DNA of 64,000 nucleotides from Ceratothoa steindachneri (taxonomy: Eukaryota > Arthropoda > Malacostraca > Isopoda > Cymothoidae). The translations under genes and the position numbers were made by a program. The notes beneath the pieces are model-generated. The model saw nothing but the letters and a program-made list of their open reading frames with translations, was not told where the DNA came from and made no database searches. The stretch is from positions 72,689,954 through 72,753,953 of the forward strand of contig OZ018330.1 in assembly GCA_963969495.1 (NCBI GenBank). Direction: 5' to 3'. Of the stretch, positions 23,855 to 36,310 are shown piece by piece. Each line of letters starts with the position of its first letter. The stretch's first letter is position 1.

Positions 23855-24030
23855 TAGCAGCTGACTGTTTCACTTCTCCAGTAAGTTTCTTGATAGAAGT
23901 ATCTTTTATTCGATTATTACGCCTAAGAATTGAATCAATTTGAAAAAATCCAGTTCGGAGATTATCGTTATATATCTGATAGTTCTTTGGTTGAGTATTT
24001 GTTTCAATTGAACTTAGTGTAGCACAAGAT
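23855..24030 (-). CDS. LRPPRC: LRPPRC homologue, N-terminal exon
   Basis: On the minus strand a TTATTGACAG acceptor precedes 176 nt that end in GCTGCTA before GTAAGT, a perfect donor. Only one frame is open: 1 nt, 58 codons, 1 nt. The peptide contains FFQIDSILRRNNRIKDTSIK. This fits the segment near the mature N-terminus of vertebrate LRPPRC (recalled pattern RLD..VRRTGRI.K.LL.K). The final A joins GT of the exon at 6577-6705 to make Ser. The exon has no in-frame ATG, so an upstream exon with the mitochondrial presequence must exist, ending with 2 nt of a split codon; I did not find it. Identification depends mainly on the phased link to the clearer PPR exon. Confidence 0.75.
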
Positions 24031-24130
24031 CTGTCAATAAAAGTTTAAACTGAATAACATTTCATAAAAATTTCAATAAATCTTAACTATAACACACTTA
24101 CCTGTACAATTAAATTCCAAATTGAGTGAG

Positions 24131-25319
24131 CTGGTTAAAAAAGCATGGAAAAAGATATTAGAATAATATCCAGGAATATCTTTGGGATGCTGTGGGTTCA
24201 TTTCCAGACCGCCGCAATAAATTGAGTCATACTAACCTTTTGATTTCTAAGTGTATATAAAAGTTATAGGATTATTATTGGTTGTTATTGAATGACACCT
24301 TACTCTAAGGTTTCAGAAAGGAAATGAATTTTTCAGGAAAAAAGAACAAAAAATATCAATCACTTGTGATGACCTCCATACTGCTGAGTATTAAAAACAA
24401 CCCAATATAGCTTATTAAATACCAGGTTTCCTTAAATAAAACAAGTGGCTTGAATTCTCATAGCTTTGTGGATAAGGTCTTGGATTTCCATCTTGGCTAC
24501 TGGGTTCAATTAAGAGCAAACAAAAAATATAGGAAAATCTCGCCAAGCATGGCAGGTGCTAAATCTGATAAATGTGTGTAGGGATTTGCATCCACATACC
24601 TATCCCCCCCCCCCCAACTTAGTTCATACAGATACACATCCCTTGTGTCTGAATACAGACTGAAACAATTTCCAATCAACTTCTTCCATATAGTAATGCG
24701 GGGAGCCTTTTCCTTAAGGCATGAAGGCCTCCTACACTTATTGGCAGAACACAGTACTGCTATCTTTGTGAGCCTTCTCCCCTGTTCTTTACAGGCTAGC
24801 TAGTGTTTTTCATTACTCATCTTTATGTAGATTTCATTATCCAGTATGGACATAATCATAACAACAGTGCTGGTTATCACCCTATGCACATAACTTAGAT
24901 TAAGATTACAAAGTAAAAATATATTCACCATCAACACCTACAAAGACATGATTTAATTTTGACATGAAATATGAGAAGAATTAAAAAATGCATAAATGTA
25001 AATAAAAATGAACAAATATAAATAGTAATAATTACGTTTACTAATAATTCATCTTTTGAATGGTCGCTTTGTCAATCTCACTAGCCTTGCGCTTCCACAT
25101 ATTGAAGGGTACTAGAGATAAATAGTGGAACCTACTTATAAATATACAGCTGCAGTTCCATTTTCTATCGCCAGACATACGATAATGAATCAAATTATCT
25201 TTCAATGATGAAAGGAACTACTTGCCAGTGTCAATGCGCTAATTAAAGCTAAATAAAAACATGACTTAGATCAGTCCTGCATCATGGACTAAGCTTTTAG
25301 ATGACAGAAGATCAGTCCC
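24131..25319. other. Upstream intron, SINE-like segment and a 45-codon frame
   Basis: AT-rich. It contains a SINE-like segment (24455-24530, listed separately), a C-tract near 24603-24616, and a minus-strand 45-codon frame near 25070-25180. That frame includes MWKRKASEIDKATIQKMNY, which looks like a repeat but is not recognised. The missing first coding exon of LRPPRC may lie here or further upstream. Confidence 0.35.
24455..24530 (+). repeat. tRNA-derived SINE head, candidate
   Basis: An A-box-like TAGCTTTGTGGATAAGG at 24461 and a B-box-like GGGTTCAATTAA at 24502, spaced about 40 nt apart as in tRNA-derived Pol III promoters. The segment does not fold as a functional tRNA by eye, so a SINE head is the better call. 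The SINE body and tail are not delimited. Confidence 0.4.
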
Positions 25320-26230
25320 ACACAGAGAAAGGGTTAAAATATAAAAATAAAAACAAAACCCACAAGAACAAAAAAAGCATAACAAGAAGGGAGCATGCTC
25401 TGTCATCTAGGGTGGGCCCACTTCCCTCCAGCACAGGAAAGCAGAAATATGGACCTAAAACAAAGAGTCAAATAAAATGGAGGAGGCCACAAGTCTGTGT
25501 ACACAAACCTGTCCCACGTTTACTGAACAAGTGGTAGCAAACTCCCTCATCTCAGGACAGGTAGTGTGTGCGAATATCACCCAGACTGGGATATTTAACA
25601 AGAATGTGCATTGAAGCTGGAACAGCATTGTGGGTTTGTCCATGTGAAAATGCAGTGCAATGGCACACAACCTAAGTTCCTCTCAGCTGTCTGTCTCCTA
25701 TCTTCTTTACAAAGCAGCCTAGAGGGCTGCTGGTCTGGTTGGCCAGTCCTCACAGAGCCTTTGTCACCCTCATCAGAAAGCTCAGTCCCCACAATTCCCA
25801 GATATCCATGAACCCAGCAGAAGATAATGTTGACATCTACCCGGCTCATGGCAACTGTGGTGTCAGATACCATGGACCAACAGATATGGAGATTCCAACA
25901 TTATGAGAGCACTCAGGGCGCTTTGTGAGTCGCTAAGCATCATAATCCAGTCTTCAAACTGGGTATGATGGCTTATCTCCCATACCAAGTGATGTATTGC
26001 AAGCAGCTAAGGAGGAAGACAAACAGTGCCTGGAAGAGCCTCACAAACTTCAAACAGGCATCAAATTCAACCTCCACCTGTGACTTGGAGCTATCTATAT
26101 ACAATGACACAGATTAAATATGACACTGTGTGCTCCATAAGGGCCCAACACAATACACCTGAGGCTGTGGAAGCTCTGGGACCAGAGATGTGGAGACAAA
26201 TCCCAGGTATTGCAAAAGTCTTGTTACACT
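25320..26230 (-). mobile_element. I-clade-like LINE, 3' end and RNase H fragment
   Basis: A-rich 3' UTR at about 25320-25480, then the C-terminal part of ORF2 to about 26230. The minus reading NIIFCWVHGYLGIVGTELSD corresponds to the RNase H motif EIIFCWVPGHVGIAGNEGAK of the copy at 52.7 kb. It is 5' truncated and heavily mutated. Confidence 0.75.
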
Positions 26231-26315
26231 CATTACAACGCTCTCAGCAGAGCACACAAGGATAGTTTTGATGCAGTTAGACACATTCTTATTGTTTTAA
26301 CAGATAAATGTGTGC

Positions 26316-27070
26316 TTAAATTATAATATTAATCAATGTGGCCCCCTGCAGAGGAGAGCAAGTGCCCAAATAGCCAAGGAAAACCTTACTCATGCTGACA
26401 CATGCATGGTTGATAGAGGACTTTAGGTCATCAGCATTGCAATGGTGGAACATGCAAGCCTTGCCCTTGAAATGTACCAACAGGCTTGAGTCAAAGGAAT
26501 TTAGGTCGGGCAACTGCAGTGGCCAAAAGTCTTTTGATCAGAAGTCATGTTTGACAGCAACCATACTAGCAGTCTTGGCTGTGTAAGCCAGGCCACAGTC
26601 ATGCTGAAAGACATACTCCATCTTCTGGTGATCTTTCTCGCCTAGGAAAGGACTTTTATGGCAAAGATGTCGCTGTAATCGGAAGTGGTGAGCCTGTAAA
26701 TGGCTATAAGCACACCAGGAGCATCTTCTCGCCATTAGAAGTCACAACATTGAGCATCATCAGAAATGACAGGTGCTTGGTTGTGGACTTCAGAGCTGGC
26801 AAAAACAGCATTCCTGACATTATTCTTGCATAGGGTAGATGAGCAAGGCCTTTCCATGGACCACAGTGGCCACTGAGCTTCGGAGCACTTTCAAAGGCCT
26901 TTCCACAGTCAAATGGATGACAACTTGAGGTCTGGCTGAACAAGGTCGATCTTTGAGGCTTTCCTAGTTCTTGAGCCTCTCCATGACTCTCTGTAAGGAC
27001 ATCCGGCTGATGTTGAGCCTCTAGATGATGTAAAACTTGTTGTGGCCCTCATGCATGAGAACAGAGATCT
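26316..27070 (-). pseudogene. Tc1/mariner-superfamily transposase pseudogene
   Basis: Minus-strand pieces in order are a VMERLKN..SLKDRP.SARP-like start near 26980 (helix-turn-helix linker), VTSNGEKM and FQHDCGLAYTAKTA (the F.QD.A..HTAK catalytic motif), then FWPLQLPDLNSFDSSL (the PP.SPDLNPLDYS motif). The tail matches DDLK..I...... Catalytic positions are partly changed and several frames are used. Full-length relatives are about 340-350 residues. Terminal repeats were not located. Confidence 0.65.
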
Positions 27071-27344
27071 CTATTGTTTTAACTTCAATCTCAACACACC
27101 CACACACAAAAGAAAAAGATGTTTGAATGCCTGCTGAAAAAGTAGACCTTTAAGTTTGTTTGATAGAACTTTTTCTATCACACAAGTAAATATCTCAAAA
27201 GCTTAAAAAAAAGAAAAAAAAGAGTGCAATAAAACTTTTGCAAACTGCAGTAGTCAAAGGTGCTAACCTCCAGGGTGATCCTGAGCCAAAACAGAAGCCC
27301 AATTGGCTGAGAACTCACTGAGCTCTCAAAGGACTTCCTGGCCC

Positions 27345-30300
27345 TAAACCCATTTTTTTTTTTAGGAGTACATCTGGTGACCATCTACTAGGGCAAAAAG
27401 CAATGTAATCATGCTACTGCCTAAGACTAGGCTAGATTAACAAATAAAAAAGATATATAAAAACAAAATAACCATGAACAGAGATACAAAAAAACAAAAG
27501 CAAAGAAATGAGCAAAAAAAATAAAACAAAGTAAGCAGAAAGGCAAGAAGATGAAGGAAACACGCTCCTACAGCATTGGGGGAGAACCACCTCCACCCAA
27601 GTGCAGGCACATGAAACCTGCAACAAAGAATCAAAAAGTGGAAAAGGCCAGCCTGTTACAAAATGTCAGATAGTCCTCAAGTCTGTATATACAAACCAAT
27701 TCCAAGTACAAGGAACAAGCGGTAGTGATCCCGGTCATCCCAATACTAGGACAGATAACAGACACGAAGATCACCCTGACTGGGACATTCAACAAAAAAT
27801 GTGGCAAATAGTCATCACAATAATGTGCAGGCGAGCTCTCCTTTAGATGACAGTACATCCTACAAGTGTGCCCAATTTGAAGAATACAGAAAGTGACCTA
27901 AAGCCATCATGGCATTGGGGGTATGTCTATTGGAACAGTCATGGCACAAAGGCACACAATTTAAGTTCCCCTTGGCTGTCTCCCATCTTCTTTACCAAGC
28001 AAGCTGGAATGCTGCCCTGATATCTGCCATGTAGTCAGTGTGAGTGAGGAAGAGCCATGCGCTGGTCTGATCACCCAGTGCTGGCACTCTTTGGTGCCCT
28101 TATCTGCACACTCCTTCCCCAGAAATCCCACATGTCCAAGAACCTAGCAGAAAATAATCTTGAATCTATTCGGCTTGTGAGAAATGTGGCATCACAGATA
28201 CCACGTATAAGGGGAGGTGTAGATTCCAGGGTCCCAAGAGCACTCAAAGCGCTTTAAGAGTTGCATTAGATCACAATTTTTTCTGTAACCAGGTGCAACA
28301 TATTATTATCTCTCCAATACAGAACAGTGTATTGCAACCAGCTTAGCCATGAAGACAGATGCATCACCTGGTAGAGCCCTGCTGACTTCAAACATAGGGG
28401 GAGCAACATGGAAATTGACCACCTCCTGGGACTTTGAGCCATCCTATGCACAGGCACAGATACAGAATGATACGAAGTGTGCTCCAAAAATCCCAAACAC
28501 AATACTCCAGGCACTGTGGAAGCTTTGGGAGCAGAGGGGTGGCAACAATAGATAAATAGCTATACTGAACTCTCAGTTTCCTAGCCTTAAACTCAACAGA
28601 CTTAGGGTATGAATGGCATCTCTCAATATCATAAGCACTGTCAAGAAGGGCTGTGGATGCATTGAGAGCTGTTGGTAACTGAGGGAGGCAACCAGTTGTA
28701 TGATACAGGTGAATAATGCACTGTACATGGTGCAGAGAGTGTGTCATCTTCCCAGCATTGACGAGTAGGCTCTCAATGGGAGGACCTGTGGAAGGCACCA
28801 GTTGCAGGCAGAGACTGGTGTGGTGGATTGAGTCCATGTTCCACAATACAATCTCAGCTGCGGACTCATAAATCTCAAATCGGTAGTCAAGCTTTGAACG
28901 AGCACAGGATCAATAGAAAAACAAGGTAGTAACCCTATCAGTACCTCAGGTGCTGAAAATCATGGAATTAAGAATGTTCATCGTGCAGGTAAAAGACGCA
29001 AGGAAAAGGTGCAAAACAACCACTTCAAGTGAACCCTGTTTAGGAACAAGTCCAGGTCAGAAATTCCCCAACTTAGGATTGGCCAAGGAAAAACAAAACC
29101 TGGGCACTTTGGAATAGCCAGAAATGTAGTTTGATGGCTGTTGGAGTTGATGCTCCAGAGAAGGCATCTGGGTAACAGGACATATTTCAGCAGCACCGAG
29201 GTTATACAGTTGATGCTTGCTCAGGGCAAAGAGTAAGACACTGAGTACACTTATCCTAAGACACTCTCTTCCTGCTCCATTGGGACAGAGAGGGCTACTC
29301 CACATATACGCAGAATTGATGATCTTGAAAAGACACAACTAAAGATTGGGTGGCATCTCTTTGCCCCATCATGTGGCCTTTGCACATCTCTATGCAGTAT
29401 CATAGGTTTTTTCCAGATCAAAGAACACTGTTGCATAGTTCTGTTGATAAAGGAAGGCCCCACAGACAGAATTTTAAAGTCTGAGCAGAGCATCAGATGT
29501 GGAGTGGAACTTGCAAAAACCACACTGTGCCAAGACAGGTGGCCTTAGCTGTTCAGGAAAATAGCCAGTCTAATATTAACCAGAAACTGGCTGAGGTTGA
29601 GTGATCTGCCACCAGTTTGCAAAAAGAGAGCACAGTAGCCATTCACCAGGAGTCTGGGACGATATCCTCTGTCCAGCTCCTGTTGAATAAATCTAATAGA
29701 AATGTCATGCGTCGCTCACCTAGGTGTCAGAACATAGCATACAAGACATCCGGACCAGGGACAGTATTGTCGCATGAAGCAAGAGAGGAATGCTCTCACT
29801 CAATGTAAACCTGTTGTGATGGGTTCTCTGGCTATGAAGGTAAAGTCCAGTCAGCAGCAGCATTCATAGACATCACAACATGCAATGAATGGTGGTGGAG
29901 CAGCAGCAGCCTCCTCCTGGCTACAGAATGAAGAGAAAATAGTTTAGAAAAACCTGCCACAGATGCAGGTTCCAAGATTAGTCTCAATCTCCTGGAGAAC
30001 AGGATGGGGCATCCTGCATTCCCACCAGGAAAGGATCGGACATGCTTCGAACCTAGCCCTAGCTGAATGAAATTCACAGACAGTAAAATCATTCTCACGC
30101 GACGCTTATGGTGCATGTAGCATACTACTTCTATTTAAGGGCTGTCTCACACTCAGAAGATCACCACGGAAGTGATAAGCATGCAAAATGACCAGAAGCT
30201 CTAGAAATAGTAGTTAGGCCCATAGCAATTAGGATGCCAGAAAAGAACTAAACAGTATCATCCACCAACCTAAATTCCTTGACAGGAAAATGACATATCA

Positions 30301-30600
30301 CACCCAGGCAGGGAAGAGGGAAGAGGATCTTTCAGGCAGCAGCAGCAGTCTAGGAATAATATTTGAATGGGAAAGTGATCACTACAATGGAGGTCATTGA
30401 CCACCTCACACAGAAAATCAAGCTGTTCATCCAAAGAACACAGGGATAGATCAAGACAAGAAAAGGAAGTAGTTCTCGGGCAGTGATGCATAAACTCATC
30501 CACATTTAGGATACCTATCTCCAGCTTGTCTATCAGGTTGGTAAGGACATGGGCCCCTGGGATTGATAGAGTTGTCTACCATTCAAATCCATGAGCAGTT
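27345..30600 (-). mobile_element. I-clade-like LINE, degraded copy with ORF2 only
   Basis: The 3' UTR lies at 27345-27640 (ACATCTGGTGACC and A-rich sequence), the ORF2 end and RNase H at 27640-28560, the RT at about 28560-29830, and the endonuclease at about 29830-30590. The reading stops near the GDLN region and abuts the 3' UTR of copy F at about 30605. There is no large internal deletion, but each frame is short and stop-rich. ORF1 is absent (5' truncated). Confidence 0.8.
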
Positions 30601-30829
30601 GTTATATTTTGGTTTTTTTTTAAGAGCTCATTTGGCATTAGTCACCATAGTAAAAACTGCCTAGTACTAGGCTACTTTAAAATCTGATGCAATAACACAA
30701 AAAAAACAACAAAAATTTTATAAAAGGGAAAAGGAAACAAGTAGCAAGCAAGCTCCAGCATCGAGGATAGGTCCTCCTAGCGCAGGAGCATGCAACCTAT
30801 AAGGGGGGAAAAAAAACCCCTGGTTAAAT

Positions 30830-33400
30830 AATTGGGAAAAGGCCAGCCTCCCTCCAAAAGTCAAAAAGTCCATCAGTCAATGTGCACGCACTCGTCCCTA
30901 ATACAAGGGACAGGTAATAGCAACACCGCCCATCCTGGTACCGGGACAGGTAACATGCGCGAAAATCACCCAGACTGGGGCATTCGACAAGAATGTGCTG
31001 AACAGTCTGGGGGACGACGCAGTCGAGCGCTCCATCAAATTGCGATGCGTCACACAAGTGTGCCCGATTCGGAGACGACAGAAAGCGACCTGAAGCCGTC
31101 GCGGCATTGGGGGATAGGTCCATGGGAACAGTCAGGCGCAATGGCGCACAACTTTAAGTTCACCGCCCCAAGCGCTGAACGTCATGGAACGGAGAATATC
31201 CATGACGCGGGTACAAGAGACCCTAAGGCTGCGAATATGAGCCTCCCAGGTTAGGCGTCGGTCGAATACAAGACCAAGGAAACGGTGCGATTCAACAACT
31301 TCCAGGTGCACTCCATTAAGAAACAAATCTGGTTCGGGGTGGAGCCATGGATGGCGGCAGAAGTGCACCACCTTAGTCTTGGCCAAAGAAAACCGAAACC
31401 TGTGCGCTTCGGCATAACGAGAGAAGCAGTTCAATGCCTGTTGGAGTCGACGCTCCAGAGTTGGCATCTAGGCCGCACCAAAAGAGATCGAAAGGTCGTT
31501 CACATAGAGCGAGCGAGAACATCTTCCGGCAGCACCGAGGTGATGCCGTTGATGCTCCCCCCCACCCGTACGCGGAATCGACGATCTCGCAAAAATTCAG
31601 ATATAAAGACTGGGAGGCGTCCCCTTCGCCCCCATCGTGTGAAGAGTCTCCATGATACCGTATCGCCATGCGGTATCATAGGCCTTCTCCAGATCAAAAA
31701 AACACCGTGGCGTAGTGCTGTCTACGAAGGAAAGTCTCGCAGACGGTATTTTCCAGTCGGAGCAGAGCATCCGACGTGGAGTGGAACTTGTGGAAGCCGC
31801 ACTGTGCAGAAGACAGATGGCATCCACTGTCCAGGAAAAAGGCTAATATAACATTTACCAATTTCTCCATCAACTTGCACACGCAAGAGGTTAGAGATTG
31901 GGCGGAAACCGGCCGGAGTAGAGTGATCTCTCCCAGGTTTGCGAAAGGCGAGCACAGTAGCGATTCGCCAGGAATCCAGGAGGAGACCCTCCACCCAGAT
32001 CCTGTTGAACAAATCTAACAGAAATGCCATGCCTCGCTCACCCAGGTGTCCAAGCATGGCGTACGGGACATCATCCGGACCATGGGCGGTGTCCGCGCAC
32101 GAAGCAAGAGCGGAACGCAACTCACTCACAGTAAACCTGTCGTTGAAGGGTTCTCCGCCGGCGGCCTTCCGTGACATCACGACGTGCATTGAATGCTGGC
32201 GGAGCAGCATCCCGGCTAGAGAATGCGGAGAAAGCGGTCGCGAAGGATTCCGCCACGGACGCGGGGTCCGAGATTGCGGTCCCATTCTCCTGGAAACGGG
32301 AGGGGAGTCCTGCAAGAACTTGCCACGAATCCTTTTGACTCACTTCCACACATCTGCCAGAGGGGTCTTCCAGTTAAGTGAGGACACGTATGCCCGCAAG
32401 AAGAGCGGCGGGCGTGCTCAGAAATATACCGGAACCTAGCCCTAGCCAGACGAAATTCAGCGACAGTGAAATCGTTCGGGCGGCGCTTATAGCGCATGTA
32501 GGCATAACGCTTCTGTTTGAGGGCCGTCTCACGCTCGGCCGACCACCATGGGAGTGGTCGGCGTGCAAAACGACCAGACGTTCTGGGAATCCTAATCAGG
32601 CCCGCGGCGATGAGGTTGCCGGAGAAGAACTTAACGACCTCATCTACCGACCTAAACTCCTCGACTGAGATAGAAAATTCAGTCATTTCCTGAAATGCAG
32701 GCCACCGCGCCCGTGCCAAGCACCACTGAGGTGGGCTCTCAGGCGGCAGTTGCCCTGAAAATGATATTTGAATGGGAAAGTGATCACTACCATGGAGATC
32801 ATCGACCACCCCACAATCAAAATCAGGCTGTGGATCCGAAGAGCACAAAGATAGGTCAAGGCAAGAAAATGAAGTGGTTCTCGGACAGTGTGCGTAAAGT
32901 CATCCACGTTTAGGACACCCATCTCAAGCTCTTCGATCAGATCGGCAAGGACTTGTCCCCTGGGATTTATGGAGTAATCTCCCCAGAGAGGATGCCTGCC
33001 GTTCAGATCTCCAAGCAAGAGATAGGGCCTCGGCAACCGTGCCACGACGCGGCGGAAGTCCCCCGCGTCGAAGTCAACTGACGGTGGAATGTACGCAGAA
33101 GTGATAGTATACCTCCTATTCAGGTGCAGCTGCACAGCCACTGCCTGAAAGGAGGTATCTAAAGAGAAAGGAAGAACGGAGACATCATGCCGGGTGTAAA
33201 CCGCGTATCCCCCAGCCCGGCCATCCCGAGGTGGTGGGGTCGCAAGACCCTTATACCCCGGGAGAGAGGGCAGGGGGCACGCGCCTAGCATGGTCTCCTG
33301 CAAAAAGATAGCCAACGGGGAACGGGACGATACGAGCCTCAGGAGCTCCTCCTAGTTGGTCCGGAGTCCACGGCAATTCCATTGAAGGAATATGCCCTTC
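30830..33400 (-). pseudogene. LINE ORF2 pseudogene, RNase H missing
   Basis: Endonuclease parts at 32216-33315 (IFLQET, LLLGDLNGRHPLWG, GSDHFPIQI) are followed by RT parts. These include the FTVSELRSALASCADTAHGP linker, FFDLEKAYDTAWRYGIM (motif A) at about 31690, and LSLCRSAQ/FSLAKTKVVHF at about 31380. The YVDD region around 31480-31510 is broken by frameshifts and RNase H is gone. The last 300 nt encode the conserved C-terminus (YPLSRYQDGR-like and the ACTLTDGLF end). Several frame changes and stops make it non-functional. Confidence 0.8.
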
Positions 33401-35754
33401 AGGCCTAGCTCGGAGGAGACGCGGGGGGCCCTCCTCGAACTGAAGACCCTCACGGGAATAGCCGTAGGCTTCACGGGGGCAGAACCCTGGGCATTACAAA
33501 GCGCCGTCGCCTTCGAGGACTTATTGGGGAAGGTTGGGCTCGACATGCGAGTCTTTTCCTCCCTCCGCCTCGAAACCTTAGGCGGGCGTTGCGGCTTCGG
33601 AGGCGGGGGGCCCTCTTTTCGAGGAACCACCGTCTCCGAGACACTCGCTCCACCTCTAAGCGTGGGCGAAGGAGCCGAAGCTCCTTTGTTGCTGTCCTCC
33701 TTTCGGGGAAGAGCCTTAGGAACCCCGGAAGATGGCCTAGCGACCATCTTCAGGGGTGTTGCCTCCTCTGAGTCTAACGACTCGGTGGAGGCGCGTGGCC
33801 GTTTCGCCTTACGGGAAACGGTCAGGCTGGGGAAAGAGGGGGAGCCCTGATTTTAGCCGGGGCTGGGTGTGAACCCTTTAGCCGCCAGCTTTACCAGGGG
33901 AGCGCCCGGGTTGAGTAGAGCCCGCAGAGGGGCTTCGAATGGGCGCGGAAACAACCGTGCTCGTTGGCCTGGATGGGCCAGGAGCAGAGGGTGTCTTTCT
34001 AACTATTGAGGCATATGACGTCCCAGGCAGAGCTGGGCGCGCCAGGACCAAGTCCTTAGCCTCGCGGAATGAGATTCGATCCTGGGCCTGAATGGCCAGG
34101 ATTTCTTTCTCAAGGAGATATGCACCACATTGCTACGAAGAAGCGGGATGCGGCTCTCCGCAATTGGCACACTGGGCCACACACTATTTGGACTTATCGT
34201 GTGCGACCTTGGAGCAATTTACACAAACTTCGGGTGACCCCGACTTTGCACGTCTACAAGAACGATTTGTATGGCCGAAGCGGTGACAGTAATAGCACCG
34301 CCGCGGCAGTGGCACAAATGCCTTCACGCGGTAGCGGTACCAACCGGCACGCACCGACTCACGGAGCTTGTCACAGTCTAACGTAACGAAGAGTGTAGGG
34401 GTGGGTCTCGAGGCCCTTATCTGTTTTCTCATCACACGTTCGACCTTGACCGCCCCATGGTCGGCCAGCTCTAGGGTGATGTCCTCAATGGAGTAGTCAA
34501 CGAGTTCCCTCGCATAAACTACTCCTTTCACAAAGTTCATGGTAGAGTGCGGCGTCACACTCACCGCGATGCTATCAAGTGTCCGAAGAGTACTTATCTT
34601 GGCCGCCTCGGGCGAGATTCGCTGCATTCGCCAGAAGGCTCTCGTCCGAGAAACGGGTCACCATCGGCTCTCTACCAATTGCACTAGCTAATCCTCTCCT
34701 CTAATGGATCCTGTTGCCCTTGGCCAACATGCTGCCATCAGTAGAGCAAATAACGAGGAAGCATTTGCAGCAAGCGGGCTCGAAAACCCCAGGTAACCTC
34801 TGAATGAGGGGCCCGATGTCATCGAGGCTCCGCCCTGTGCACTTTTAGTCTTAGTCAGGGTCTCCACAACTGGGGGGGCAGATCTTGGCTTGGTTGCTTG
34901 CCAAAGTGGCAGCAGACCCATCCGTCCCCGTAGCTCCCGCGGATGGAGGGGGGTCCCGAGTCTTCTTAGTCTAAGTCTTTTTCTTTTTTGGAGAGGAGGG
35001 CGGGAAATGAACCCGCTTCTCACCTCCGCCGATAGGAGCCCCTAGGTCAGATGGACCGGCCTCAGCCAGGTCCTTCTCCGAAATGGAGAAGGTTCTGGTG
35101 GTCGCAGGGGCACTGGTTGGAGGAGATCCTTTCCCTACATGTACTGCCTCGGAGCCCTCAGCCGTTTGAGGAGGACCTTGCATAGGGGGGATTCTGGTTC
35201 GGTGCTTGGCGCCGAGCCTGGATTCCCCCCCATGGAAGGCCCTACCAACTGAGGCTGGGTTTCCTCAAGGACCATGTATATCACAGGAGGGGCCTCCAGT
35301 TGGCCATCCCCTCCCAGGACATCGCAGGTCCCCTTGGCAACGTCACCAGTCTTTTGTGGGGAGGCACAGGCTTTGAACCCGGCAAGGTTTAATATTCCTG
35401 CCAGCAGGTTTTTTGAGGGAAGCGACAGAAGGGGCCTGGCTTTCCTCTCCCCCTAAGGGAGTTTGCCCTACAGAGCCACTTCGATGTGGAGCGGCTGGCT
35501 AATGGCTGCCTGCTGGCTTTCTTGGAAGTCCCCTTGGAAAGAACAGAAGGGACTGCCGGTGGAAAGAGGGAGGTGCCCGAAAGCACCTCCAGAGAAGGGG
35601 GTGAGGGGGAGTCCCCTACACCCGTAGGTGAAGGAGAGGAGTGAGCCTCCTCTCCGGTTAGAGAGATATGGAGGGTCCCCTGCACAAGCACATGGGGGGA
35701 GGACCTCCATTTTTTTGGTGGAGCTGCCTGAGGGTGGCTCCGTCGTTGTTTCAT
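33352..35754 (-). pseudogene. LINE ORF1 pseudogene (CCHC gag-like)
   Basis: Same product as the ORF1 at 18339-20718. The first knuckle CYYCHRFGHTNRSC and the second, CVNCSKVAHDKSK, are intact in the 147-codon frame at 34184-34627. The third is interrupted. The N-terminal Pro/Ser-rich part begins near 35754, but an ATG equal to MEPPSGS is read in another frame (TEPPSGSSTKKMEV), so the start is damaged. Three or more frameshifts. Confidence 0.75.
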
Positions 35755-36310
35755 GGGGAGTTAAAGAGGTTTGTTTTTTTGAAAATTCATCCATGGGCAT
35801 GGTGACCCTATTTGTGTCATGGGACGCAATAGCTCATCACCTCTCGCAGTTGCCTGCACTGTAAGAGGTGCTTACAGGCCTGGCAGAGCCAGGCGCCACC
35901 ATTTTGGACCACCCCTCCCGCCTGGTAACCTGGCAGTCCATCGGCATGGCGGCTCGACCTTGAACATGGCGTAAAATTGATAGAATGTGAAGAGGAGAGG
36001 AAAAGAGATGTGAGGAAGGTATGGATGGGGATGAAGCAGGTTGTTAAAAAACAGCCACCCCTGACCGGAGCTCAGGTGTTAGGGAACATTGTCCCCTTCC
36101 CCCTCAGCCCCGATCCGGGACGGTTGGCTGAGAAGAAGGTCAGCATCTACCCTGTGAAATTACAGGCTGACCAGAGAAATTTGTGGGAGAGGTTGTATGA
36201 AAAGCAAGGAAACAAGTGTTTTGAAGGAAGGAGAAGAGGCTAAGCTGGTGTCAGATGGGGTGCTGAGTCCTGTCAGCACAGCGACCAGGATGGCAAATCA
36301 CCGCGCCCCT

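Larger units (their letters stand above)
30605..36310 (-). mobile_element. I-clade-like LINE, copy F, near full length
   Basis: The 3' UTR is at 30605-30820. ORF2 spans 30830-33400 with the RNase H region deleted near 31150, where the C-terminus at about 52470 of the reference copy jumps to about 53495. ORF1 is at 33352-35754 and the 5' UTR extends to about 36310, ending at the same CCCCTTACG motif as copy E. Sequence agreement with copies E and I is high by eye, so this is one of the younger copies. It directly abuts copy G. Confidence 0.85.

Noticed and set aside
24102..24130. 29-nt minus-strand micro-exon with AACCAG acceptor and GTAAGT donor upstream of the LRPPRC exon
   Set aside because: In the frame needed by the next exon it contains TAA and no ATG after it, so it cannot be the missing coding exon.
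24461..24515. Functional tRNA gene
   Set aside because: A- and B-box-like sequences are present, but no acceptor stem or anticodon arm pairs by eye.
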